DNA of 64,000 bases from Solirubrobacteraceae bacterium (GTDB taxonomy: Bacteria; Actinomycetota; Thermoleophilia; Solirubrobacterales; Solirubrobacteraceae), in NCBI GenBank assembly GCA_030447505.1, contig JAUJOT010000004.1, positions 376,357 through 440,356 of the forward strand, read 5' to 3'. Below are positions 37,576 through 46,868 of this stretch, piece by piece. Each line of letters opens with the position of its first letter. Position 1 is the first letter of the stretch. Under the pieces are notes generated by a model. It did not search any database. It was not told where the DNA came from and saw only the letters and a list, made by a program, of their open reading frames with translations. A program made the position numbers and the translations under genes.

Positions 37576-37648
37576 GGTACGAAACGGGTACATCAGCGCG
37601 CGCCGAAGCCGCACTTCGGCCGCCACACGGCCTCGGGAGCCGGACTCG
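37576..37648 (-). repeat. Second copy of the HNH upstream block
   Basis: GGTACGAAACGGGTACATC ... CTTCGGCC ... GAGCCGGACTCG, the counterpart of 21781-21840. It lies at nearly the same distance from the start codon of the HNH paralogue. Confidence 0.5.
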
Positions 37649-37668
37649 ACAAATCGACAAATCGCCGT

Positions 37669-39231
37669 CTAGAAGGTGACGGTGATCTGCTCGGAGCAGT
37701 TGCCGCCACTGCCGCAGAGCCGGTAGCTGTAGGTGCCGCCGCCTTTGCTGCCGATGTCGTCCGTGAACGAGCCGTCGTTCTCCGTTTCGGCGAGCTTGGC
37801 CTCGTTACGGTAGACGGTCACGACGCTGTCGCTCGAAGCGGCGTCCTTGTTCCAGCGCAGGTCGACCAGCTGCGAGCCCTTGACCTTTCGGCCCGTCGCC
37901 TCGAGCTGCCAGCCGATCGTGCCGCCGTCATCGTTCCCGCCAGCGCCGACCGCTGCCAGGGCATCCACCAGGCCGTGGCCGTACTGACCGTCGTGGCCGG
38001 AGGAGCCGAGGTCGACGGCGCTGTCGCGCAGACGCCGGCGGACCTCGTCGGCCAGTCCGTTGGCGCCGCTCGCGTCGCTGAGGCCTGCGCCGGCCAGTAC
38101 CAGCGCCGCGGCGCCGACCACGTGCGGCACCGCCATCGACGTGCCCGAGCCGTACTTGTAGTGGCAGATTGCGGACTCGCAGACGGGCTGCGGATCGCGC
38201 GGGCTCGTCGCCAGGTTCTCGGGCCAGGTCGAGAAGACGGAAACGCCGGGCGCCGAGAGCTCCACCTCCTCGCCAGTGGAGGACCAGCAGGGGCGCGCAT
38301 CGCTGCTGTCGACGGCGGCCACGGCGATCACGCTGGCGTACTTCGCCGGATAGGAGACGCTGTTGCCCTTGCCGCCGCAGTTGCCGCCGTTGCCGGCTGC
38401 GGCGACCAGCACGATGCCGGCGGAGTAGGCCTTGTCGACCGTCTCCTGAAAGGTGGTGGAGCCGGAGCTCCAGCCGAGGCTCATGTTGACGACGTCCGCG
38501 CGCGGCGAGCCGTTGTTCCACACGTCGTCGAGCGCGGCGATGACCTGGCTGATCGATCCGTAGCCGCTCTGATCGAGCACCTTGTAGGCACTCACGGTGG
38601 CCGTCGGGGCGACGCCCACGACGCCGGCTGAGACCGGCGCACCGGACGCGTCCAGGTTGCGCTGCGCCACGATCGTGCCGCCGATATGCGTTCCGTGGCC
38701 CCAGTCGTCATCCGAGGAGGTCGTGTAGTTCACGTACGAGCCGCCGTGCGCGCAGCGCCCCTCCAGCTCGACGTGCTCGCAGCTGACGCCGCTGTCGAGC
38801 ACGGCCACCCGCACCGCCGTCCCCGCCGCCGTGGTGCCGGTGTTGCCGGCGCCATGGACCTGATCGGCCTTGACGTGGGCCACGCCCCAATCGTGGGTCG
38901 AGCGGTAGTCGAGGCCGCGCACGACCGCGTCGGGCTCCACGGCACGCACACGCGGGTTGGCCCGCAGCCGGTCGAGCGCGCCTTCGGGTAGCTCGGCGGC
39001 GACCGCGGGCACGATCTCGTACCGGCGCTCGACCCGGACGCCGGCCCGGTCGAGCGCCGACAGATCGGCGCTCGTGGCACGCTCGTGGAAGAGCACCAGG
39101 ACCGGGACCCTCCCCGAGGACTCACCGCCGGCCGTGGCATCGGTACCGCCGCCGAGCAACGCGAGCATGATCGCGAGCCCCAGTGCCGTCAGCGCTCGCG
39201 CTCGCCGGCCACCTGTCGGCGAGCCGGTCAG
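37669..39231 (-). CDS. Secreted subtilisin-like (S8) protease with C-terminal beta domain
   Basis: ~520 residues. Signal region RRARALTALGLAIMLALLGG; prodomain (I9-like) VPVLVLFHERATSADLSALD and VRAVEPDAVV. Catalytic Asp in RVAVLDSGVSCEHVELEG, His in DDWGHGTHIGGTIVAQR, Ser in YGSGTSMAVPHVVGAAALVL, oxyanion Asn in VLVAAAGNGGNCGG. The C-terminal ~90 residues (VKGSQLVDLRWNKD, VVTVYRNEAKLAETENDGSF, YSYRLC) form a fibronectin-like domain also present in the adjacent protease. No standard start codon is obvious at the N terminus. The frame overlaps the stop of the upstream protease, suggesting an operon and a tandem duplication. Confidence 0.85.
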   Translation of the reverse strand: MTGSPTGGRRARALTALGLAIMLALLGGGTDATAGGESSGRVPVLVLFHERATSADLSALDRAGVRVERRYEIVPAVAAELPEGALDRLRANPRVRAVEPDAVVRGLDYRSTHDWGVAHVKADQVHGAGNTGTTAAGTAVRVAVLDSGVSCEHVELEGRCAHGGSYVNYTTSSDDDWGHGTHIGGTIVAQRNLDASGAPVSAGVVGVAPTATVSAYKVLDQSGYGSISQVIAALDDVWNNGSPRADVVNMSLGWSSGSTTFQETVDKAYSAGIVLVAAAGNGGNCGGKGNSVSYPAKYASVIAVAAVDSSDARPCWSSTGEEVELSAPGVSVFSTWPENLATSPRDPQPVCESAICHYKYGSGTSMAVPHVVGAAALVLAGAGLSDASGANGLADEVRRRLRDSAVDLGSSGHDGQYGHGLVDALAAVGAGGNDDGGTIGWQLEATGRKVKGSQLVDLRWNKDAASSDSVVTVYRNEAKLAETENDGSFTDDIGSKGGGTYSYRLCGSGGNCSEQITVTF

Positions 39232-40822
39232 AACGTCACCGTGGCCTCGTTGGAGCAGGTCGACGAGCCGGCCTCGCACAGCTTGTACGTGTAGGTGGCG
39301 CCGCCCTTCTTGTCGATGTTGTCGGTGTACGCGCCGTCGTTGTCGGTGGTGGCGATCTTGGTCCCGTCGCGATGGACGTCGACGGATTGCGACGTCGTTC
39401 CCGACCACGCGAGGTCGACCTTCTGCAGGCCCTTGACCTTGTAGCCGCTCGCGCTGAGCGAGAACGTGGTCGTGCCGGGATCGCCGCCGCCCCCGCCGCC
39501 ACCTGACGAGCCGATCAGGGTGGCCGAGAACGTGCTCACGTCGAGTAGCGGCTCCAGGACACCGTCGCCGGAGTCGTCGGTCCACTGCGAATTGCCGGAG
39601 GAGACGATCTTGTCGCGAATCGCCATCACCCCGGCGCGGTCGGCGGGGTTGCTCGTGCTCGCCAGCAGCGCGGCCGCGCCCGCCACGTGCGGCGACGCCA
39701 TCGAGGTGCCGCTGTAGGTGTCATAGCCGCCTCCGGGCACGGTCGAGAGGATGCACACGCCGGGCGCCGCGATCTCCACCTGCGAGCCCCAGTTGCTGAA
39801 GTCGGCGAGCGTGTCGTCCTGGTCTGCGCGACAGGTCGGGCCGCCGAGCGCACCCGGCTGGCCGTCGAAGTCCGCGAGCGCGGACACCGTGATGACGTCG
39901 GGGTGGTTGGCCGGAGTGGATCCGGCGGCGTCCTTGTCCTCGTTTCCGGCTGCGACGGCGTAGACGACCCCAGCGTCGACCGACTCGCAGATCGCCTTCT
40001 TCTGCGCGTCGGCCGTAGCGTCACATGACTTGCCGTCGTCGGTTCCGGACCCGCCGAGGCTCATGTTCGCCACCTCGATCGTGGCGGCGTTCTTCGTCAC
40101 GTAGTCGATCCCGGCGATGATCCAGGAGGTCCAGCCGCTACCCGAGCTGCTGAGCACCTTGACCGCGTGCAGGCGCGCGCCCGGCGCGACCCCGACGACG
40201 CCGGCGCCGTTGTCGATCGCCGCGACCGATCCCGCCACATGCGTGCCGTGCCCGTTGTCGTCGTCACCGTCGGCCGGCGCGGTCCCGGAGCAGCTCTGCT
40301 TCGAGGGACCGCCGCCCGTGCAGTTCGTGCCGCTCCTGACATCGAGCTCCGGGTGGTCGTAGTCGATGCCGGTGTCGATCACCGCGACGTCGACGTCGAC
40401 GCGGAAGTCGTCGCTGCCGTCGATATCCAGCTCGCGTTGGTATCGGCGAAGATCCGCTCGACGCCGGTCGGCAGCTGCTGGGCGAAGGCCGCGACCGGCT
40501 CGTCATCGTCGACGAAGGACACGCGCGCGTCGGCGCGCACATCGTCGACGCGGTGATCGGAGATCACCGCCGCGTAGCCCTTGAGCGCGTGCCGGTACAC
40601 GTGCGTCGGCTGGGTACCGAAGCGCCGGCGGTGCTCGTCGGCGACCGCGCCGGGCTGCGAGACGCTGTCGTTCAAGACGACGATGTAGCGATCGGCCTGA
40701 GCATGGGCGGGCCCTGCGGCCGCGAGGATGAGCGCGACGGCGGCCGCCATCGCCCCGGCCCAGGCCAGCGCCCGCTGCCGAAACCCTCCGGGGTGGTACT
40801 GAGCTGAAGCAAAGGCCGACAT
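39228..40822 (-). CDS. Secreted subtilisin-like (S8) protease, tandem paralogue (one frameshift)
   Basis: ATG 40822 after GAAGG. Signal peptide: ALAWAGAMAAAVALILAAAG-PAHAQA. The I9-type prodomain has DRYIVVLNDSVSQPGAVADE, YRHALKGYAAVISDHRVDDV and VERIFADTN. A shift near 40410 joins to the catalytic domain: Asp in VIDTGIDYDHPELDV, His in DDDNGHGTHVAGSVAAID, Asn in VVYAVAAGNEDKD, Ser in YSGTSMASPHVAGAAALLAS. A glycine linker (SSGGGGGGGDPG) leads to the C-terminal domain VKGLQKVDLAWSGTTSQSVD, ending SNEATVTF, a close match in layout to that of the neighbour. Confidence 0.88.
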
Positions 40823-41077
40823 GAAACCTTCCCGGTCTCGAAGTGAACGGCGCGAACCTACGGTTCCGCCGCGGCCGTTGCAAGGCGGGGGCGGCATTCT
40901 TTTCGGTGTGAGCGCCGGCGCAGCGCCGCCGCCGCGCCGAGACTCGCCGCATGAGCTCGTGCCGAGGGTGCGCGGCGATCTCGGGCGGTCGGGGAGATCG
41001 GCGGCGCTGCGCGGGCAGCTCTTCGGCTGGCAGAGCGCGTGGTCAGGCGCGGCCGCCGGCGCAGTACCGTGGGCGGC

Positions 41078-41293
41078 GTGACCGATCCGCAGCGAATCGC
41101 CGACCTGCGCGCTGACGCGCGCTACGCGCGCGAGCGCTTTGAGCTGTACCGGGCGAAGATGTATGGCTCGCGGCCGACGTCGATGACGCGGCTGCGCGAG
41201 CTCGAGCGAATCCTGGAGGCCGCCGACGCGCGTTTGCATCACGCCGAGCGGGAGCCGCGCACCGCGGGCGACGGCAGCAACGACCGAGCCTGA
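41078..41293 (+). CDS. Small conserved-looking coiled-coil protein
   Basis: 71 residues from GTG 41078: TDPQRIADLRADARYARERF, ELYRAKMYGSRPTSMTRLRE, LERILEAADARLHHAE. Highly charged and almost entirely helical with heptad-like spacing. No family named. The strong codon-position bias and absence of shifts support reality. Confidence 0.5.
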   Translation: MTDPQRIADLRADARYARERFELYRAKMYGSRPTSMTRLRELERILEAADARLHHAEREPRTAGDGSNDRA

Positions 41294-41408
41294 CGCGGAG
41301 TCTCAGGCGCGGCCGGAGCGCAGCGTCTCGAGCTCGTCGCTCAGGCTCGGCTGCGCGACGCAGCAGCTCCAGGCACCTGACCTGCGCAAGCAGCCGTACG
41401 TTCCGCGC

Positions 41409-41645
41409 TCAGGCGCGATCGGCGACGCCTTCGACGCCGCTCTCGCGCGCGCAATGCGCACAGCAGAACATCGCCTCGTCCGGTCCCTCGAGCCCATGGC
41501 CGAGGATCGTGCAGCCGCAGTGCGCGCAGCGCGGCGCGATCGCGTGGATCGCGCACTCGAAGGAGTCGAAGGTGTGTGTCTCTCCGGCGACCGTGATCTG
41601 CATCGCCTTGTCGTAGTCGTTGCCGCACATGTCGCAGGTCGGCAT
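41409..41645 (-). CDS. Small cysteine-rich metal-binding protein
   Basis: 78 residues: MPTCDMCGNDYDKAMQITV, TFDSFECAIHAIAPRCAHCG, CTILGHGLEG and EAMFCCAHCARESG. Four CxxC or related pairs plus His residues form treble-clef or metallothionein-like metal sites, probably binding zinc. Intact. Regulatory or metal-storage function is unproven. Confidence 0.75.
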   Translation of the reverse strand: MPTCDMCGNDYDKAMQITVAGETHTFDSFECAIHAIAPRCAHCGCTILGHGLEGPDEAMFCCAHCARESGVEGVADRA

Positions 41646-41671
41646 CTTCGGCTCCTTCGGCTGGGCGTCCG

Positions 41672-41806
41672 CTAGATCGGACGCGGGTTTGGATCCGGGG
41701 GCAGCGGGCCGGGGTCGGGTGACGGCGTCGGAGGTGCCGGGTCAGGACCCGGGGGCAGCGGGCTGCCGGGATCGGGCGTGGGGGTGGGGGGCGTGGGGAT
41801 CGCCAT
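41672..41806 (-). CDS. Very small proline-rich protein
   Basis: 44 codons from ATG 41806 to TAG 41672: MAIPTPPTPTPDPGSPLPPG followed by PDPAPPTPSPDPGPLPPDPN and a short end. The PDPGxPLPP unit is repeated twice. It could be a real low-complexity peptide or chance, and is supported by a clean start and stop and by lying between two minus-strand genes. Confidence 0.35.
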   Translation of the reverse strand: MAIPTPPTPTPDPGSPLPPGPDPAPPTPSPDPGPLPPDPNPRPI

Positions 41807-41899
41807 CACGCGGGTCTACCCCGTGCGTTCGGATAGCGATCGTCGAGCAGCGCTTCGAGGACGTCTGCGCTCGTCGACTGACAACTCAGCAGCGCCCGC

Positions 41900-42592
41900 C
41901 TAGCAGCCGCTGCCGTCGACGTTGCAGGTGTCGGCGGCGGCGACGACCGCAATCGGCGGGTTCTGCGCGCGAGCCTGGCGCAGCAGCTCGACGAGCTGCT
42001 CGGGCGGGTGGGCGCCGGACGCGCCGATCGCGCGATCGACGACGAAGAACGGGACGGCGTGGATGCCGAGCTGCGCCGCCGTCCGCTCGTCCTCGCGCAC
42101 CTCGGCTGCATAGCGGTAGGTGCTGAGGACGTCGCGCACCTCGTCGCGCGGGAGGCCGACCTCGAGCGCGAGACGCTCGAGCGTCTGGGCGTCGCTGATC
42201 AGCTCGCCCTCGCTGAGGTAGGCGCGCATCAGCCGCTCCTTCATCGCGTCCTGCGCGCCGTGCGCAGCGGCCAGGTGGAGGAGGCGGTGCGCGTCGAAGG
42301 TGTTGCCGCCGCGCGCGATGTCGAAGCGAAACTCGAGGCCATCGGCGGCTGCCGCCGTGCTCATCCGCGCCTGCATCGCGAGCGCCTCGTCACGGCTCGT
42401 GCCGTACTTCTCAGCGAGGTGGGTGGCGCCGTCGACCTGCCGCTCCGCCGGCGCGGCGGGATCGAGCTCGAAGCTTCGCCACGTGACGCTGACCTCGTCG
42501 CGGTGCTCGTACTCGCCGAGCGCGGCCTCGAAGCGGCGCTTGCCGACATAGCACCAGGGACAGGCGATATCCGACCAGATCTCGACGTGCAC
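41900..42592 (-). CDS. DsbA-family oxidoreductase (FrnE-like)
   Basis: 230 residues; GTG 42592 with GGAGGTGTC just upstream. HVEIWSDIACPWCYVGKRRF contains the CPWC redox motif. TWRSFELDPAAP and LAEKYGTSRDEALAMQARM are typical of the FrnE/2-hydroxychromene isomerase-like branch, and LGIHAVPFFVVDRAIGASGA holds the cis-proline (VPFF). No signal peptide, hence cytoplasmic. A C-terminal extension ends DTCNVDGSGC with two further cysteines. Confidence 0.88.
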   Translation of the reverse strand: MHVEIWSDIACPWCYVGKRRFEAALGEYEHRDEVSVTWRSFELDPAAPAERQVDGATHLAEKYGTSRDEALAMQARMSTAAAADGLEFRFDIARGGNTFDAHRLLHLAAAHGAQDAMKERLMRAYLSEGELISDAQTLERLALEVGLPRDEVRDVLSTYRYAAEVREDERTAAQLGIHAVPFFVVDRAIGASGAHPPEQLVELLRQARAQNPPIAVVAAADTCNVDGSGC

Positions 42593-42653
42593 GACACCTC
42601 CAGGAAGTTGTCCAGACAACGATCCGAGCGTAGCGAGAGGTTCCGCGTTCGCG

Positions 42654-42800
42654 CTAGCCGTCCTCGTCCTCGTCTGCGTCGACGTCGACCTCGGACGCAT
42701 CGGCGGCTTCGGGCCCGGCGGCGCCGCCGAGCGGCTGGTCGTTCGGGATCGCCCCGGGCTGCGGCTCGTCGGCCAGCGGCGCATCGTCACGGTGTTCCAT
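42654..42800 (-). CDS. Very small acidic protein
   Basis: 48 codons from ATG 42800 to TAG 42654: MEHRDDAPLADEPQPGAIPN, DQPLGGAAGPEAADASEVD, ending in an Asp/Glu run (DVDADEDEDEDG-like). Intrinsically disordered. It lies between the transglycosylase and the DsbA-like gene, both on the same strand, which supports a real operon member. Confidence 0.4.
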   Translation of the reverse strand: MEHRDDAPLADEPQPGAIPNDQPLGGAAGPEAADASEVDVDADEDEDG

Positions 42801-42831
42801 CGGCGCCTGGGTTACCCGCAGTCGGCCGCCG

Positions 42832-43707
42832 TCACCGCGGACCGGTGAGTCGCCGGATGCCGCTCGGCGTGCGGACGAAGACCTGCCAGGCGTAGTAGGT
42901 CAGGAACGACCGCTCGTCGGCGCGCATGCGGGCGGCGAAGCGGCGGATCGCGCGGACGTACGACGTCGAGTGGTTGTAGGCGAAGAGTGCCCGGTCGAGG
43001 TCGCGGCGCGCGCCGGAGCGGCGGAGGTAGTTGGCGGCGGCGAGGATCGCATCACGAGGGTCGTTGATGTCGCCGCCCATGCCGTACTCGCGCCAGGTCG
43101 ACGGCAGAAACTGCATCGGACCCTGGGCGCCGGCCTCGCTGGCGCTGCGCACGCGCCCGAACGCCGATTCGACGAAGTTGACCGACGCGAGGATCGACCA
43201 ATGGACGCCGAAGCGCCGCTGGGCCGCCGCGTAGTGGCGGCGCAGCTCGGCCGCCGGCGCGGCGTCGGCCACGCGGACGCGCGGCAGGCGCCCGGGCGAG
43301 CGCGGGATCTCTGCGAGGTGGCGGCTGCCGAGCACCGTGTCGCGTGCCTCGCCGCGCACGTCGCGCGGCAGCCGGTCGAGCGTCGCGTCGCCGAGCCGCC
43401 CGCGGGCGCGCATCAGGCGCAGCATCCGCTGGTGATGCAGCGCCAGGTATGTGACGTCACGCGGCGCGGCAGCGGCCGTGTCCCAGCGCTGCAGGCCATC
43501 GCGCAGCGCGCGTGTCGTGGCCGTCAGCGTCGCGGCGAGGCGATCCGGGCTGCGTGGAAGCGCGGCGTCCGGGGCGGGAAGGTCGTGCACGGAGTGCACT
43601 GCCGAGACGCGCCACGAGCCGCGGTCCTCCAAGCGCTCCTGCGCGACCGCGACGGTCACTGCGGTCGCGGTGCCGGTGACGATCAGAACGGCGAGGGCGC
43701 GTCGCAC
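42832..43707 (-). CDS. Lytic murein transglycosylase (SLT domain)
   Basis: ~291 residues from GTG 43707. N-terminal signal anchor RRALAVLIVTGTATAVTVAV. SLT core: FGVHWSILASVNFVESAFGR with the catalytic Glu, SASEAGAQGPMQFLPSTW, NDPRDAILAAANYLRRSGAR and ALFAYNHSTSYVRAI, the canonical ES..GPMQF...NIxxAxxYL...AYN layout. Cleaves peptidoglycan with 1,6-anhydro product formation. Intact. Confidence 0.88.
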   Translation of the reverse strand: MRRALAVLIVTGTATAVTVAVAQERLEDRGSWRVSAVHSVHDLPAPDAALPRSPDRLAATLTATTRALRDGLQRWDTAAAAPRDVTYLALHHQRMLRLMRARGRLGDATLDRLPRDVRGEARDTVLGSRHLAEIPRSPGRLPRVRVADAAPAAELRRHYAAAQRRFGVHWSILASVNFVESAFGRVRSASEAGAQGPMQFLPSTWREYGMGGDINDPRDAILAAANYLRRSGARRDLDRALFAYNHSTSYVRAIRRFAARMRADERSFLTYYAWQVFVRTPSGIRRLTGPR

Positions 43708-43762
43708 CCGTTCGAGGCTAGCGGCGCGCCCGAGACTCCGTCGCGCCGCGCCGCCGGTCGGC

Positions 43763-44347
43763 CTAGCGGGGTTGCTCGGGCTCGGTGTGGCGCGCGAGCC
43801 GGGCACCGCCGACGGTGGAGGCGATCACGAGCGCCGCGCCGACGAGGATCACGTCCTTGAGGACGTACTGGCCCTCGAGCGTCGGTGCGCCGTGGGGTCC
43901 GTCGAACAGCCGCGCCGCGAGCAGCACGACGGGCGAGAGGATGCCGATCAGCTGAATGCAGAGCAGGTAGACGGCGCCGCGCACGCCGCGACCGCTGATC
44001 AGGCACAGCCCGATGACGCATTCCAGCGTCGCCACGCCCACGAGCGCGACAGGACCCGGGATCAGGCCGAACGTGAGGATCTCGGTCGTGCGCTCGACGA
44101 GATTCTGCGCGGGGCTGACGCCGGGAAAGAACTTCAGCAGGCCGAACCCGAAGAAGACGGCGCCGAGGCTGACGCGGAGGATCGCGATGCTGTGCGCGAT
44201 CAGCCAGCGGAAGGCCAGTTCCTCGGCGGCCCGGATTCGCTCATCCGCCTTGGCGAGGGTGCGGGCGGCGCGCAGGGACGAGTGGACGGGCCGAGCGGCG
44301 GCAGCCGCACGGCGGGCAATGAGATTGGTGACTGGGTAAGCGGACAT
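43763..44347 (-). CDS. DoxX-like membrane protein
   Basis: 194 residues from ATG 44347. Four membrane helices: ILRVSLGAVFFGFGLLKFFP, GPVALVGVATLECVIGLCLI, VYLLCIQLIGILSPVVLLAA and YVLKDVILVGAALVIASTVG. RxSLGxVFxxFGLLKF and the YxLKDxxL motif are typical of DoxX/DUF417-like proteins, some linked to quinol or respiratory functions. A ~60-residue cytosolic helical N terminus precedes them. Confidence 0.7.
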   Translation of the reverse strand: MSAYPVTNLIARRAAAAARPVHSSLRAARTLAKADERIRAAEELAFRWLIAHSIAILRVSLGAVFFGFGLLKFFPGVSPAQNLVERTTEILTFGLIPGPVALVGVATLECVIGLCLISGRGVRGAVYLLCIQLIGILSPVVLLAARLFDGPHGAPTLEGQYVLKDVILVGAALVIASTVGGARLARHTEPEQPR

Positions 44348-44556
44348 CACACATTTCCTTAATTCCGAATAGGCCGACGTGCCCATCAAGAGGTGAAGGC
44401 CCGAGCGTTTCGTACAGATGTGTGCCCACGCTCACGTTCGGTTCGGCTTCGCAGGCCGCACGCGGGACCGTGGTCGCGCCGTCGCGACCGGGGGGTGTCG
44501 GAGGAAAGCCGCGCACGCCGTCTGTTCTGCAGCCTCGGTGGGTAGGGCGCGTCCCA

Positions 44557-45765
44557 ATGGCGCAACGTGCGGGCGTTTCGTTCGAGCTGGAACGACTCGA
44601 TCTGGAAGGCGACGAGCTGATCGTGACCGGGCACTGGTCCGGCGTGCGCGGGCTGCGCTTCGTGCGCCCGACGCTGCTCGCCGACGACCGGCGCATCCTC
44701 GCCACCCTGGAGCACAAGCCGTGGGCGCCGTCGCTTGACCGCACGTGGATCGCGGCCTTCCCGTGGGATCGCGACGACGTCGAGCTCGCCGGCCTCGCGC
44801 TGACGGTCGGATCGCAGGTGACCGTGCCGCTCGACGGCGCGTCGCCGGCCGCCCTCGAGCGCGACGCTGAACGCGAGCCGGCGCCGGTGACGCCGACCAG
44901 GCCGCGGGCGCCGAAGCGGCCGAAGCCAGAGCCCGAGGCTCGGCCGGCGCCGAAGCGGCCGAAGCCAGAGCCGGAGCCCGAGCCGCGGGCGGCCGCGACC
45001 GTGGCGGCGCCCGCGCCAGGTCGCCAGTCCGACTCGCCGGCGACCGCGCTCACGCCCGCGGCCGCCGCCGCGCCTGCGCCCGCGCCCGCCGCCGCGTCCG
45101 CGCCCGCGCCACGTCACGAGTCCGACGCGCCGGCGGAGCTCGAGGCCGAGCTTGACGCCGTGACGCGTGAGCGCGACGCGCTGGTCCGCCGCCTCGAGGA
45201 CGCCGAGCGGCTGGCGGGCCAGCGCGAGCGGCGCGCCGGCGACGAGTTCGCGTCGGCGCTCGACGAGCTCGCCCGTGCGCAGGCCGCCGCCGAGCGCGAC
45301 CGCGATCGCGCGTTCGCGCAGCTGGCCGAGGCCGTCGCCGCGCGCGCGAGGCCGCCGTCCGCGCGCGGACCCGGATGCAGCTCGCGCACGACGAGGCGCT
45401 ACAGCTGCGCGAGAGCGCCGAGGCGGCGCTCCGCGGCCGCGCAGGCCCAGCGCGACGAGGCCAATTCCCAGCGCGACGAGGTTCTGCTCGCCTACCGCGC
45501 GCTGCAGCGCCACGTCAGCGAGCGCGCGCACGAGGATCGCGCCCAGGGCAACAAGCCGCACGACGAGACCGACCACGAGGAGCCGATCGGCGTGCGCACG
45601 ATGCCCGCCGCCCGCACCGTCATGGCCGAGCTTCAGCGCCCGACGAAGCCGGCCGGCAAGCTGCCGTTCTCGGTCTTCGACCTGTGGGTCATCCGCGTTC
45701 TCGGAAGCGTCGCCGCCGCCTGCTTCATCCTGCTGCTGATCTCGATCCTGCGCGTCTTCGTCTGA
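44557..45765 (+). CDS. Tail-anchored coiled-coil protein with Pro/Ala-rich repeats
   Basis: ~402 residues from ATG 44557. An N-terminal beta domain (VSFELERLDLEGDELIVTGH, GLRFVRPTLLADDRRILATL) is followed by a low-complexity hinge with two PKRPKPEPE repeats (27-base DNA repeat near 44919 and 44955). A long coiled coil (LEAELDAVTRERDALVRRLE) and one C-terminal membrane helix (VIRVLGSVAAACFILLLISI) follow. Between ~45350 and 45435 the coiled-coil sequence is in another frame (MQLAHDEALQLRESAEAALR), so two compensating indels are likely. No known family. Confidence 0.6.
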   Translation: MAQRAGVSFELERLDLEGDELIVTGHWSGVRGLRFVRPTLLADDRRILATLEHKPWAPSLDRTWIAAFPWDRDDVELAGLALTVGSQVTVPLDGASPAALERDAEREPAPVTPTRPRAPKRPKPEPEARPAPKRPKPEPEPEPRAAATVAAPAPGRQSDSPATALTPAAAAAPAPAPAAASAPAPRHESDAPAELEAELDAVTRERDALVRRLEDAERLAGQRERRAGDEFASALDELARAQAAAERDRDRAFAQLAEAVAARARPPSARGPGCSSRTTRRYSCARAPRRRSAAAQAQRDEANSQRDEVLLAYRALQRHVSERAHEDRAQGNKPHDETDHEEPIGVRTMPAARTVMAELQRPTKPAGKLPFSVFDLWVIRVLGSVAAACFILLLISILRVFV

Positions 45766-45822
45766 CGCGCGGCGGGCCTCAGCGCGGTAGTCACGAGCTC
45801 CTCGCCCTGGGCGAACCCATCG

Positions 45823-46716
45823 TCAGGCGCCGTGGCAGCGCTTGTACTTCTTGCCGCTCCCGCAGGGACACGGCTCGTTGCGCGCGGGCGTCTCGCCGAC
45901 GACGCGCGGCGGCTGCGGCGCGTAGTACGGCTCGGGGGCCTTGTTGACGCGCATGACGGCCTTGTCGACCGCGCGCCAGCCGGCGGGATTGGACTCCCGC
46001 GCGCGCAGCAGGCGGGCCGTGTTGACCGCCACCGCCGCGGCCTTGTGCTTCTCGCACATCGTCTGCTTTGCGTCCTCGAGACTCGACGGATAGCCGAACG
46101 CGTGGCCCTTGCAGGCGGGGCACTCCTCGTCGGCGGGCTCGACGGGATCGAGCGTCACGTTCGAGCGGTCGAGGTCGACGTGCCCGAACGCGTGCTGGAC
46201 GAGGTCCGTCAGCGCGCCGAGCCCGATCGTGCTCCACGAGCGCCTGGCCTGGATCGACGGTGTGCCGAAGGAGCCGTGGTCGCCGTCGAGATCCTCGAGC
46301 AGGCGCGGAACCTCGCCGCGCGCGGCTCGGTTCGGATAGTCGCCCTCGAGCAGCTCCTCCTCGCGCTCGAGCGCGGCCGCCATCACCGTCGACGCATAGC
46401 GGCCGATCGCCGCGGCGAGATTCCCCTCGGTCTCCTCGATCGTGCGGCGCACGATGTCGACGGTCAGGTAGAGGTCGACTTCGAGGACGTCGTCCTCGAG
46501 CGTGACCGCCGTCCAGGCGTCGCCACGGTCGGCGATCCAGCCGAGCGGGTCCTGCGTGATGACGAAGCAGCGCAGCCACAGCTGCTTGTGCTTGGGATAG
46601 ACGTCGAGGTCGTAGGGCCAGTCCAGTCGCAGCTCGACGAGCGCGAACTCGTCGTCGGGCGCCGCGTTGAGCAGCGCCGCGGGATCGACGTTCTGGGGTA
46701 CCGGCTGGGTCGCCAT
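45823..46716 (-). CDS. SEC-C motif protein
   Basis: ~297 residues from ATG 46716 ([20 protein letters not shown]). The last 20 residues, [19 protein letters not shown], are the SEC-C zinc motif (CxCxSGxxYKxCH) also seen at the SecA C terminus. An internal [18 protein letters not shown] gives a CxxC pair. The middle region is unassigned and helical. Stand-alone SEC-C proteins are widespread and poorly characterised. Intact. Confidence 0.75.
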   Translation of the reverse strand: MATQPVPQNVDPAALLNAAPDDEFALVELRLDWPYDLDVYPKHKQLWLRCFVITQDPLGWIADRGDAWTAVTLEDDVLEVDLYLTVDIVRRTIEETEGNLAAAIGRYASTVMAAALEREEELLEGDYPNRAARGEVPRLLEDLDGDHGSFGTPSIQARRSWSTIGLGALTDLVQHAFGHVDLDRSNVTLDPVEPADEECPACKGHAFGYPSSLEDAKQTMCEKHKAAAVAVNTARLLRARESNPAGWRAVDKAVMRVNKAPEPYYAPQPPRVVGETPARNEPCPCGSGKKYKRCHGA

Positions 46717-46868
46717 CCCCCTGAGGCTAGTGGGTCGCCCGGGAACGTTGCGCCTCAAACCGCCGGATGCCGGCGCCGATGATCGGGCGGCGTGATCGAC
46801 GGGCACGCAGAGCTTCGACGGCGTTCACCAGAGCGTCATTGCGTCCGACCTGCAAGCGTGCCGCGACG

